8,648 nt of DNA, from the NCBI GenBank assembly GCA_017504065.1, contig JAFVRU010000018.1, forward strand, positions 1 through 8,648. The letters are read 5' to 3'. Positions within the stretch are counted from its first letter, which is position 1. Every line of letters begins with the position of its first letter. Source of the stretch: Clostridia bacterium (GTDB lineage: Bacteria > Bacillota > Clostridia > Christensenellales > Borkfalkiaceae). Shown one piece after another: positions 1 through 6,631 of the stretch. Under the pieces are notes generated by a model that did no database searches, was not told where the DNA came from, and was given only the letters and a program-made list of their open reading frames with translations. The position numbers and the translations under genes are program-made.

Positions 1-943
1 ACGTCCAAGAACCGATGACTTTGATTTCCTTGTTGCAAATGTCTTGATGGGGATTATACGTCGTGTCCCCATTGTCTACGAAGAACCCGAGTTCGCACAT
101 CGAACCGCCGCGGCGTACGTATTTCCAAATCGTGCTTGCCGCTTTCGGAGAACCCGTGCATTGGAACGCCATTTCCGCGCCCGTGCCCGTGATTTCTTTT
201 ACTTTCTCGATCGCATTTTCCGTCATAAAGTTCACGGTATACGCCGCGCCGAGCTTCTTCGCCATCGCCAAACGTTTTTCGTCGCCGTCTACCGCGATAA
301 TATTGCGTACCCCCATCGTGCGAACGGTCGTCAAAAGCAACAAACCGATCGGACCGCAGCCTTGTACGAGTACGTACGAGCCTTGTTTAAAGTTGAAAAT
401 TTGTTTTGCTTGTTCTACCGCATGTACAACAACCGCCGCAGGTTCAATGAGCGTACGGAGATCCACGTCCATATCGCTTACGTTAAAGATAACGCCGCCT
501 GCGTTTACTTTAATGTATTCGCCAAACCAACCGTTGAAATTCTTATACGCAGCTTCGCCGGGCATCAACCCGAAGATTTCGCCGTTCGCGCAAAGATGCA
601 CGTGTTCGGGATCGTTTTTGCACGTATCACATACGCCGCAAGGCTTCAAGCCCGTAACGATCTTGTCGCCGACTTTTAAGGGTATGCCATAATAATCGGT
701 CGTAACGTTTTTACCAAGTTTCACTACCGTACCCGTACCTTCGTGCCCGAGTTCTACGGGGATATATCCGAACGGATCGCCCTTGTATTCGTGTACGTCC
801 GTACCGCAAATACCCGTTTGTTCTACTTTTACGAGCACTTCGTCGTCGCCGATTTCGGGAACGGGAAGTTCGTAAATTTCGATCTTCTTTTGCCCTGTTA
901 AAACTGCTACTCTTGCCTTTTCAGGAATTTGATAAGCTGCCAT
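1..943 (-). CDS. Zn-dependent medium-chain alcohol/polyol dehydrogenase (3' end cut by window edge)
   Basis: My translation of the minus strand gives 314 residues with no stop before the window edge; roughly 30-90 C-terminal residues are probably missing. The catalytic zinc site is visible as Cys46 (GICGTD) and His67-Glu68 (GHEGTG), with Glu167-Pro168 later. A structural zinc lobe follows with Cys102, Cys105, Cys108 and Cys118. The Rossmann fold has GCGPIG at 195-200, and Asp219 at the end of the second strand suggests NAD+ rather than NADP+. This is the sorbitol/threonine/butanediol dehydrogenase superfamily, which oxidises a secondary alcohol to a ketone in the cytoplasm; the substrate cannot be read from the sequence. 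Two ATGs are adjacent (946 and 943). I chose 943 because the AGGAG at 951-955 is then 7 nt away rather than 4. The gene follows the glycerol-1-phosphate dehydrogenase gene but has its own promoter in the 112-bp gap. Confidence 0.93.
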   Translation of the reverse strand, partial: MAAYQIPEKARVAVLTGQKKIEIYELPVPEIGDDEVLVKVEQTGICGTDVHEYKGDPFGYIPVELGHEGTGTVVKLGKNVTTDYYGIPLKVGDKIVTGLKPCGVCDTCKNDPEHVHLCANGEIFGLMPGEAAYKNFNGWFGEYIKVNAGGVIFNVSDMDVDLRTLIEPAAVVVHAVEQAKQIFNFKQGSYVLVQGCGPIGLLLLTTVRTMGVRNIIAVDGDEKRLAMAKKLGAAYTVNFMTENAIEKVKEITGTGAEMAFQCTGSPKAASTIWKYVRRGGSMCELGFFVDNGDTTYNPHQDICNKEIKVIGSWT

Positions 944-995
944 CATGTTTCTCCTAATATTTTATTTGATTCCCAAAGAAATCCTTATCGTATAC

Positions 996-1024
996 AGTAT
1001 ATCACGGTTTTCCCCGCCTGTCAA
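996..1024 (-). promoter_or_regulatory. Sigma-A promoter of the Zn-dehydrogenase gene
   Basis: On the minus strand, TTGACA (1019-1024) and TATACT (996-1001) are separated by exactly 17 bp. Transcription should start near 989, giving a leader of about 45 nt to the ATG at 943. The -10 box lies inside an odd palindrome, TATACAGTATA (991-1001). A second one, TATTTTGAAAATA (1029-1041), sits 4 bp upstream of the -35 box. Either could be an operator, but both are A/T-dominated and could arise by chance. Confidence 0.88.
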
Positions 1025-1055
1025 TACCTATTTTGAAAATATTCCCAGCTAACCG

Positions 1056-2327
1056 TCATTTATTTTTACACAAATCCCAAACGTCCGTCATTTGCAACAG
1101 CCTACGCAGCGAGAGCCGCCGACGCATATACGGGTGATACAAAAACGCTTCTTTGATGAGCTTATCGGGCTTCCCCGACTGCGAAAAATCGGTCAAACAG
1201 CCCGCTTGTAGCATTTTAGCCTCCACTTCTTCCAGCGTGGGTACGGAGCGGATAATTTCCTGAATTTCCCGCCAATGCGTTTCAAGAAGCTTCGGATCGA
1301 TCTCGTCCGTGATCGTATTCGGCGTATTGAGTTTTTTCATATCCGCAGCCAACTCCCCGTATACCGCTTCGATTTCCGCCCAATCGTTTTCTTCCTTCCG
1401 AGCGCGCACGGACGGCACGTTCAGTAGCGATTTATACAACCGTAAAATTTGCAAAGTCGTAATACCCACGTCTTCGCCGTGATAGGTGGGAATTTTATGC
1501 TCCAACAATTCCTTACATTCGATATAATGCGCGAAAATATGCTCCGTTCCGCTACCGGGTCGGGAAGTTTTTGTAAAGCTCATCGCGATCCCCGTCAACA
1601 ATAAACCTTCAAAAATTTTCGCCGCGGCTTCTTCGCTGTCTTCCGTAACCCGATCGGCAAGCCGCATTACCGAGTCCACCGCATAGCGGGTCAACCCCGC
1701 CACCTTTTTGCAATACTGTTCTCCCGAAATCAAATGGGAAACCTGCCAATCGATCAAAGCGATATATTTCGCAACCATATCGCCAAACCCCGCGCTCTTT
1801 AACGCGACGGGCGCTTTCGCAAGAATTTTCGTATCGGCAATGATCACTTCGGGACATTTCGCGGGATAGGTAATTTTGAAATTCCCGTTCACGATCGGCG
1901 CGGAATAGGAAGCGAAACCGTCCATACTCGGCGCGGTTGCAAATAGACAAAGCGGCTTTTGTAAATTCGCGCAAGCCAAACGACAGGGATCGTGAATCGA
2001 ACCCGTTCCAACGGCTAATACCCCGTCAAGCCCATTTTGTAAATATGCTTCCACCTTACGCACGTCGTTCATCGTCGCTACGCGCAGGTCTTCATACAGT
2101 AAGTACGTTACGTCGAACTCCGTCAACGCCTGTTGAACGCCTTCCGCTGCCCGTAACGTGTTTTGATCCGCTACAACGAGCAACTTCTTCGGGAAACCGT
2201 TTTCTTTCAAAATTTCGCCTGTTTTCGGCGTGATTCCGCTACCTATGCGGATATCGCGAATTGCGCATTCGTGCATTTCACCACATTCGCAATTTTCAAA
2301 TCTTTTTAAAAATTCCTGTAATTCCAT
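1056..2327 (-). CDS. sn-glycerol-1-phosphate dehydrogenase (AraM/EgsA family)
   Basis: A 423-residue member of the iron-containing/GldA-like dehydrogenase superfamily. It matches the AraM/EgsA branch, which reduces dihydroxyacetone phosphate to sn-glycerol-1-phosphate with NAD(P)H. The nucleotide site is seen as GTGS at 107-110 with Asp113, followed by TAPSMDGFAS at 131-140. The expected metal ligands are Asp183 (AGFGDM), His263 (GTEHIF) and His283 (YHGEDVG), with spacing like that of GldA (about 80 and 20 residues). In Bacillus subtilis AraM is a Ni-dependent enzyme, and its product feeds prenyl-glycerol lipid synthesis through PcrB; no PcrB homologue lies in this window. The ATG at 2327 has a GGTGA-type ribosome binding site in AAGGTGATGGT just upstream. 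The gene has its own promoter, and a dehydrogenase gene lies downstream. No clear intrinsic terminator follows it. The family call is strong; the physiological substrate here is inferred. Confidence 0.9.
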   Translation of the reverse strand: MELQEFLKRFENCECGEMHECAIRDIRIGSGITPKTGEILKENGFPKKLLVVADQNTLRAAEGVQQALTEFDVTYLLYEDLRVATMNDVRKVEAYLQNGLDGVLAVGTGSIHDPCRLACANLQKPLCLFATAPSMDGFASYSAPIVNGNFKITYPAKCPEVIIADTKILAKAPVALKSAGFGDMVAKYIALIDWQVSHLISGEQYCKKVAGLTRYAVDSVMRLADRVTEDSEEAAAKIFEGLLLTGIAMSFTKTSRPGSGTEHIFAHYIECKELLEHKIPTYHGEDVGITTLQILRLYKSLLNVPSVRARKEENDWAEIEAVYGELAADMKKLNTPNTITDEIDPKLLETHWREIQEIIRSVPTLEEVEAKMLQAGCLTDFSQSGKPDKLIKEAFLYHPYMRRRLSLRRLLQMTDVWDLCKNK

Positions 2328-2344
2328 ACCATCACCTTGCTTTT

Positions 2345-2373
2345 AGTATAAATTTTTTCCAGAAATTTGTCAA
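2345..2373 (-). promoter_or_regulatory. Sigma-A promoter of the glycerol-1-phosphate dehydrogenase gene
   Basis: On the minus strand, a consensus TTGACA (2368-2373) and TATACT (2345-2350) are 17 bp apart. The predicted start is near 2338, which leaves only about 10 nt of leader before the ATG at 2327. The ribosome binding site would then lie at the very 5' end of the message. Confidence 0.88.
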
Positions 2374-2398
2374 GCGCAAATCTTCTAAAAACCGTGAA

Positions 2399-2444
2399 CT
2401 TCAAAATTATGAAGCTTTGGTCATAAAACAGTCAAACGTTTGAC
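2399..2444. promoter_or_regulatory. Two palindromes upstream of the araM-like promoter; candidate operators
   Basis: GTCAAACGTTTGAC at 2431-2444 is a perfect 14-bp palindrome. CTTCAAAATTATGAAG at 2399-2414 is a 16-bp palindrome with one mismatched pair. Both lie in the 171-bp gap between the terminator of the neighbouring unit and the glycerol-1-phosphate dehydrogenase promoter, about 25-70 bp upstream of its -35 box. That position would suit an activator or a remote repressor site. No regulator gene is in the window, and one perfect 14-mer palindrome per 8-9 kb is not far from chance expectation, so this is only a candidate. Confidence 0.3.
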
Positions 2445-2455
2445 CGAATGTAGAA

Positions 2456-2482
2456 AAAAACCGTCTTTTTTAGACGGTTTTT
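2456..2482 (-). terminator. Intrinsic terminator after the 233-residue protein gene
   Basis: An 11-bp stem has arms AAAAACCGTCT (2456-2466) and AGACGGTTTTT (2472-2482) around a 5-nt loop. Read on the minus strand it ends in a run of Us (complement of 2454-2460). It lies 17 bp after the stop codon at 2499. The structure is nearly symmetrical and could also stop plus-strand transcription, but no plus-strand gene leads into it. Confidence 0.88.
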
Positions 2483-2498
2483 AAATAATTTTCCCTTT

Positions 2499-3200
2499 TT
2501 ATTTTTGTCTTTCGGCTTTCCGCAAGACTTGTTTGACTGCGTCGGGAGAATACGGCGCGTCGTCATATCCGCAATACCGCGCATGATCTACGTAAACGAC
2601 TTGTTCTATATTCCGTCTGCCCATACGCACCCAAACGAAATCCCCGCGTTTTACCGACTTTGTCGGATCTAAATACCAATAATGACAACCCGAATATCCG
2701 AGTGGGCTGACCGCTACGAATAAAAACTCCCCGTCGGTTGCTTCGAACGGATCGTAAACGGAGCGATACTCATCCAGCAAGGCTTGAGAGAACTTCTCCA
2801 CGTCGTCCCGATGCAGCAGCAAGGAATACACTCCGCCCAACTTTTTACCGCTACTCGATGCTCGCATTAAAAAACGGATCACCGTAACACAGTCTTCCTG
2901 TCTACGTTTTTCCCGCGGCACTTCTCGATCGTTTTCCATATACGGATAAAAATCCATAGCCAGCCCCGAATCGGGAAACGACAAAGCGTAGTTCGTTGCG
3001 TACGCGCCTGCCAACAACCGACGCATCGAAAAAATGTATTCTTCCAGCTCGTCGCGCGTCAACGTGTTTTCCATGCCTTTATAATGCACAAATTCGTTTT
3101 CCACGATAATTTCCGCCTGCACCAGCCCAGCTTCTTCCCCGTTCTTGATCGGCAGTATCGAAAAAGAAAATTTTGTCCCCTGTAAATCCACCGTCGCCAT
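2499..3200 (-). CDS. Uncharacterised two-part protein encoded with a pseudouridine synthase
   Basis: A 233-residue soluble protein with no signal peptide or membrane segment. I do not recognise its function. The first ~130 residues (a beta-rich start, then an acidic helix around LTRDELEEYIFSMRRLLAG and a strand ALSFPDSGLAMDFY) faintly recall the WapI-type immunity fold. The last ~80 residues look like a small separate domain: strand FLFVAVSPLGYSG, then KRGDFVWVRMGRRN, VVYVDHARY, and an ending DAPYSPDAVKQVLRK. The pattern 'GDxVxVxxG...V..V.....DxPYx....K.ILRK' recurs at the ends of short hypothetical Firmicutes proteins. Its ATG begins 1 bp after the stop of the upstream pseudouridine synthase gene, with an AAAGGGG ribosome binding site at 3207-3213, so the two are co-transcribed. 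A terminator follows. The gene is certain; the domain resemblances are tentative. Confidence 0.85.
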   Translation of the reverse strand: MATVDLQGTKFSFSILPIKNGEEAGLVQAEIIVENEFVHYKGMENTLTRDELEEYIFSMRRLLAGAYATNYALSFPDSGLAMDFYPYMENDREVPREKRRQEDCVTVIRFLMRASSSGKKLGGVYSLLLHRDDVEKFSQALLDEYRSVYDPFEATDGEFLFVAVSPLGYSGCHYWYLDPTKSVKRGDFVWVRMGRRNIEQVVYVDHARYCGYDDAPYSPDAVKQVLRKAERQK

Positions 3201-3201
3201 T

Positions 3202-4047
3202 TCAATCCCCTTTCTCCCGTTCCGTCGGCAATTCCGCCGTAAAACGGGACGTAAACGTCTTTTCGTTTAGATAGGCAAACTCCCCGTTTAAAGAAAGTTT
3301 TAAATGTTTCGAGACCAAGCATTGTCTCGCGCTTTTAAACGCCTTATTTTTCGCCGTATCGCCGTATTTCATATCTCCCACAAGCGGAAACCCGACGTGC
3401 GCCAAATGCGCGCGAATTTGGTGCGTTTTTCCCGTATGCAACACGATCTCTAATCTGGTAATCTGCGGCAACGGACGATCCAACACCCGATATTCCGTGC
3501 AAATTTCTTCCGAACCCGCAATCGGGCAGTCGGACACGAATGCCAACGCGTTTTTCTCGTCCTTTTTTAAATACGCTTTTAAGATCGCATGCGAAACGGT
3601 AATTTCGCCAAAACACAACGCGTGATAGATCTTTTCCACCCGTCTTTCCTTAAAAGCTTGCAACAACGCGCTCTCCGCGCGCGTATTCCTTGCAAAAATT
3701 AGCAACCCCTGCGTGTTCCGATCCAAACGGTGAATAAAATAACACTCCTGCACGGCGGATAACGCCGCAAAAACCGCTTCGGAGTTTACTCCGCTCTCCT
3801 TATCGACAACAAGCACGTTCTCGTCTTGATACACGATGGAGTACGCCGATTTCGAAGCTTGTTTGGGCGTAAGATAGTAAGTAACCGTATCTCCGACGTT
3901 TAAACGGACGTTTTCCTTTACTCTCACACCGTTGACCTTGATCGATTTGTCTTTCAACAAACGATCCCAAAAAAAACTTGCTTGCGCGTAATGGTTATCC
4001 GTAAATTCTTTTAAAGATTGCGGTTGATCGCATATTTGTTCTAACAC
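3202..4047 (-). CDS. RluA-family RNA pseudouridine synthase with N-terminal S4 domain
   Basis: A 281-residue enzyme that isomerises uridine to pseudouridine in rRNA or tRNA. An S4-like RNA-binding domain covers about residues 10-60 (WDRLLKDKSIKVNG, then VRLNVGDTV). The catalytic domain has the family signature HRLDRNTQGLLIFAR at 106-120, with the nucleophile Asp109. It also has the later motif LHTGKTHQIRAHLAHVGFPL followed by GDMKYG. Length and S4 domain fit the RluC/RluD type, whose usual targets are in 23S rRNA; the exact uridine cannot be predicted. The start is GTG at 4047: GGAG (4054-4057) lies 6 nt upstream, and no better in-frame ATG is available. It is the first gene of a two-gene unit with the 233-residue protein. 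An intrinsic terminator of the preceding gene ends only 16 bp upstream of the GTG, and no promoter is evident in between. Confidence 0.94.
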   Translation of the reverse strand: MLEQICDQPQSLKEFTDNHYAQASFFWDRLLKDKSIKVNGVRVKENVRLNVGDTVTYYLTPKQASKSAYSIVYQDENVLVVDKESGVNSEAVFAALSAVQECYFIHRLDRNTQGLLIFARNTRAESALLQAFKERRVEKIYHALCFGEITVSHAILKAYLKKDEKNALAFVSDCPIAGSEEICTEYRVLDRPLPQITRLEIVLHTGKTHQIRAHLAHVGFPLVGDMKYGDTAKNKAFKSARQCLVSKHLKLSLNGEFAYLNEKTFTSRFTAELPTEREKGD

Positions 4048-4063
4048 AGCCGACTCCGTACAT

Positions 4064-4094
4064 AAAAAGGGAGAACTTGAGCTTCTCCCTTTTT
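4064..4094 (-). terminator. Intrinsic terminator after the surface-protein gene
   Basis: A perfect 12-bp stem has arms AAAAAGGGAGAA (4064-4075) and TTCTCCCTTTTT (4083-4094) around a 7-nt loop. On the minus strand the GC-rich GGGAGAA helix is followed by TTTTT. It begins 9 bp past the stop of the surface-protein gene. It ends just before the start region of the S4-type pseudouridine synthase gene, so it also controls read-through into that unit. Confidence 0.9.
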
Positions 4095-4103
4095 CACGTT
4101 TGA

Positions 4104-6497
4104 TTATTTATTCTTTTTCTTTTTTGCGTCCGATTTTTTCTCCGTAGCTTTTGCGTCTACGTCTTCCAACGTTTCATCGGAAGGCTTGATCAAGAGCAAT
4201 ATGATAATGAGAATCAACATCACGCCCGCAATCGAGAATAATATTACGGAAACGAGATTTTGTTTCAGCCAATTCGATTCCCCTTTAATGCTATCCGCTT
4301 CGGAGTCTACGACAACGAGCTTATAAGCCGCAGCTCTTTGCAAAGGCAAATCCGCTTCCCAGAAATCCGCCAAAATCAGGTATTCGCCTTCTTCGACCGA
4401 TTTAAAGGTTTGTTCCGTGGGTTTCCATTCGTATTTGTTATACGCTTCCCATTCTTCCACGTCTTCTTCGGTAATCAATGCGTTATAGGCTTTGATTTCC
4501 GTGAAACAAGCCGCAACCGCTTCCACGCTACCGTCTACCGCCGCTGCAATCAAACTTACGTAAGCTTCGTAGTAGACTTTCATATAATTCTTATCGGTAA
4601 CCGACGCGAGTTTGCTCGCAACTGCCGATTGCAACGATTCGTAGGAGATTCCCGAAAGAACGCTTTCCGTGATTTGCGCTTTTCCTGCTTCCAACGAGTT
4701 GTTGTATTTGCTCAAATCCAATTTATACAACGCGTAATTTTCTTTCAGAGAGCTTGCGCCGACGACCGTAATATCGGTAAGCGTATACGTTTCGTCCAAG
4801 ATCTCCGTATCCGTTCTATCCGCAATGCTATCGTCTTCAATTTTCAAACCGCGGTTTTCAATTTCGAATACGAATTCGGGAATTTCTTCAATATCCCAAA
4901 TATTCGACGAGTTTACGTCCACCAATTCTCCGTCGAGATAGTATTGCATTTTGTTGCTCGCCTTGTCCGTCGCAAAGACTTTGAACTTGTACAGGCCTTC
5001 CGCGCTAGTATCCAGCTTCAAACCGTCGTAATTCAAGCTCGACGTGCTGCTCGACGATTCAGGAGTCATATAACAAATGGTGAATTTCAAATTACGGTAG
5101 CCGTTATCGTCGTCGAACAACCATGCCAAAGACGGGAATTTGATCGACGAGTTGCTACCCGCATAGACGTCTTTCGCCGCTTCGTTGACCAATTTTTGGT
5201 ATGCTGCTACTTGGCTGTCGTAATTTGCAGTTTTCTCATTCGTTCCGTTCGTTTTATCGATGATTTTATACGTAGCGCCTTGCGTACTGCGATCCAACTT
5301 AATGAAGTCGGTTTTAACCGCCGTTGCGCCTTCGCCTTGTTCTTTTTCCACCGTCGAAAGCGCGTACCACGACAAGTCGTAGGTCTTTTTGGTTTCCGCG
5401 GTATTATGCGCAGCGTCGCTTACCGTATATAATATGGACACGTATTCCATTTTTTCCTGTTCGTAAACAGACGTTTGTTTGCCGTCTTTTTCATACGTCG
5501 TGTCATAGAAATATACCGAAGTGCTAATCTTCTTGGGGTTGCCGTTCGCGTCTTCGTAAATCGGTTTCGCGTCTTTCGGGTTGTATTGATAATACTTCCC
5601 TTCCGCCGTAACCGAATCCTGCAACACATCCACGACTTCGTAGTTCAACGAATACGCCGCGCCGAGATAGAAGCCGTTCAAGTCGTCATTGACGATCAAT
5701 ACGGGAACTGCCGTATCTTTTACGACTTTCTTCGATTCCGAATTCGTCGTAATATTATCGAAACGTTGTCCGTTAATCTCGTCCAAGTAGAGCGTCGTTT
5801 CCGCATCCGCCGTTTCCACGTCCGCTACGATCGTCAACGGGTGCATTTTATCGTATTCGTATTTGCTATGGTTTGCGCCGACGTTGGTAAACGTACCGAC
5901 GTTCACCGCCGCTGCCGAACCCGCCGTTACCAAAACTTCGAATTCACCGTCTTCGGCGTCCGTTGCTTCGGTAAGCGAGAATTGCATTTCCGTTCCCGCC
6001 GCAACTTCTACCTTTACTTTCCGCGTCGCGTCCACTTTCTCAAGCTTTTCCCCGTCGTTTAATACTACCGCATAAACGCCGTCGGTTTCGTTGGTGAATA
6101 CAAGCGAATTTTTCGTCTTTTCCTGTTCCGTTGCCCAAGCGGAGATGCTTTCCACTTCAAATGCCATCGATTTGAAGTTCAAATCCGCAAATGCAAATTT
6201 TACCGTAAGATATTCCGCGGCGTTCTTTCCTTCGAACCATTTGAACGCCAAACTCTTTTTCAATCTTACGTTTTCGCCGTCCGCAAACGTAAACGTCGTC
6301 GTTTCCGCAGTATCGGTTTCTACGACTTTCTTCGCGCTAACGTCCGCGCCTTCACTCCCGAATACTTCCGAAAGCGTATACGTTACGTCGTCCGCAGCGG
6401 CTTTCTTGCCGTCGGACAACATCGCAGCGCCTACCGTTGCGGTACAAAGCGTACCTGCAAGCAATAAAGTTAACAGTTTCTTATTTCTTCTTTTCAT
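4104..6497 (-). CDS. Large secreted, membrane-anchored surface protein with Ig-like segments
   Basis: A 797-residue extracellular protein. Residues 1-35 form a Sec signal peptide: MKRRNKK, a hydrophobic stretch LLTLLLAG, and a probable cut after AAA near residue 35. Residues ~36-255 are beta-rich and may form a lectin-like jelly roll. Two Ig-like segments follow; their end strands resemble YTVSDAAHNTAE (357-368) and GLYKFKVFATDKASN (501-515). Residues ~580-685 are helix-prone, then a last beta region precedes a transmembrane helix (~747-770). The short Lys-rich tail ending KKKKNK should be cytoplasmic. There is no LPXTG motif, so anchoring is by the helix and not by sortase. The reading frame stays open to an ATG at 6590, but I chose 6497 for three reasons: the signal peptide starts there, AAGAGG lies 9 nt upstream, and the promoter sits inside the longer extension. 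The gene is monocistronic. Function is unknown; adhesion or glycan binding is a guess. Confidence 0.9.
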   Translation of the reverse strand: MKRRNKKLLTLLLAGTLCTATVGAAMLSDGKKAAADDVTYTLSEVFGSEGADVSAKKVVETDTAETTTFTFADGENVRLKKSLAFKWFEGKNAAEYLTVKFAFADLNFKSMAFEVESISAWATEQEKTKNSLVFTNETDGVYAVVLNDGEKLEKVDATRKVKVEVAAGTEMQFSLTEATDAEDGEFEVLVTAGSAAAVNVGTFTNVGANHSKYEYDKMHPLTIVADVETADAETTLYLDEINGQRFDNITTNSESKKVVKDTAVPVLIVNDDLNGFYLGAAYSLNYEVVDVLQDSVTAEGKYYQYNPKDAKPIYEDANGNPKKISTSVYFYDTTYEKDGKQTSVYEQEKMEYVSILYTVSDAAHNTAETKKTYDLSWYALSTVEKEQGEGATAVKTDFIKLDRSTQGATYKIIDKTNGTNEKTANYDSQVAAYQKLVNEAAKDVYAGSNSSIKFPSLAWLFDDDNGYRNLKFTICYMTPESSSSTSSLNYDGLKLDTSAEGLYKFKVFATDKASNKMQYYLDGELVDVNSSNIWDIEEIPEFVFEIENRGLKIEDDSIADRTDTEILDETYTLTDITVVGASSLKENYALYKLDLSKYNNSLEAGKAQITESVLSGISYESLQSAVASKLASVTDKNYMKVYYEAYVSLIAAAVDGSVEAVAACFTEIKAYNALITEEDVEEWEAYNKYEWKPTEQTFKSVEEGEYLILADFWEADLPLQRAAAYKLVVVDSEADSIKGESNWLKQNLVSVILFSIAGVMLILIIILLLIKPSDETLEDVDAKATEKKSDAKKKKNK

Positions 6498-6555
6498 GAA
6501 AACGTGCCTCTTGAATTTTTGTAAATTCTGCCTTTTTACAATATCGTACTTTTTT

Positions 6556-6584
6556 ATTTTACACTTAATTTTGCGTTTTGTCAA
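6556..6584 (-). promoter_or_regulatory. Sigma-A promoter of the surface-protein gene
   Basis: On the minus strand, TTGACA (6579-6584) and TAAAAT (6556-6561) are separated by 17 bp. The start would be near 6549, giving a leader of about 50 nt to the ATG at 6497. Because the promoter overlaps the upstream part of the open frame, it rules out the ATG at 6590 as the main start. Confidence 0.88.
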
Positions 6585-6603
6585 TCGCATTTCAAGGTGA
6601 TTT

Positions 6604-6626
6604 TGCGAGTTTTTCGCATTTTATGC
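6604..6626. repeat. Overlapping small inverted repeats between the second rluA-type gene and the surface-protein promoter
   Basis: TGCGA (6604-6608) and TCGCA (6614-6618) can pair around a 5-nt loop. GCAT (6616-6619) and ATGC (6623-6626) form a second, overlapping hairpin. Neither is followed by a U-run on the minus strand, so this is at best a weak terminator for the pseudouridine synthase gene ending at 6632. It might instead be a regulatory site just upstream of the surface-protein -35 box. Confidence 0.3.
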
Positions 6627-6631
6627 AATTT

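Noticed and set aside
44..692. Two overlapping plus-strand open frames opposite the Zn-dehydrogenase
   Set aside because: The minus-strand frame encodes a complete set of catalytic and structural zinc motifs, so these frames are antisense shadows.
4260..5432. Long plus-strand open frame (390 codons) opposite the surface-protein gene
   Set aside because: It is a shadow frame. Its translation is dominated by Phe, Arg and Val with no domain, there is no promoter or convincing ribosome binding site, and the minus-strand protein has clear signal-peptide and membrane features.
6430..6497. Possible lipoprotein signal in the surface protein (LLAGTLC)
   Set aside because: The residue before Cys18 is Leu, preceded by Thr, which does not fit the lipobox requirement for Gly/Ala/Ser at -1. 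A standard signal peptidase site further on is more likely.
6498..6590. 31-residue N-terminal extension of the surface protein starting at 6590
   Set aside because: The -35 and -10 boxes lie inside it, so the transcript starts after that ATG. The extension would also place charged residues ahead of a normal signal peptide.
5475..6600. Further plus-strand open frames opposite the surface-protein gene (5475-6062 and 6091-6600)
   Set aside because: They are complements of the Thr/Ser/Glu-rich coding frame, with biased Arg/Val/Phe or Ser/Phe composition and no independent signals.
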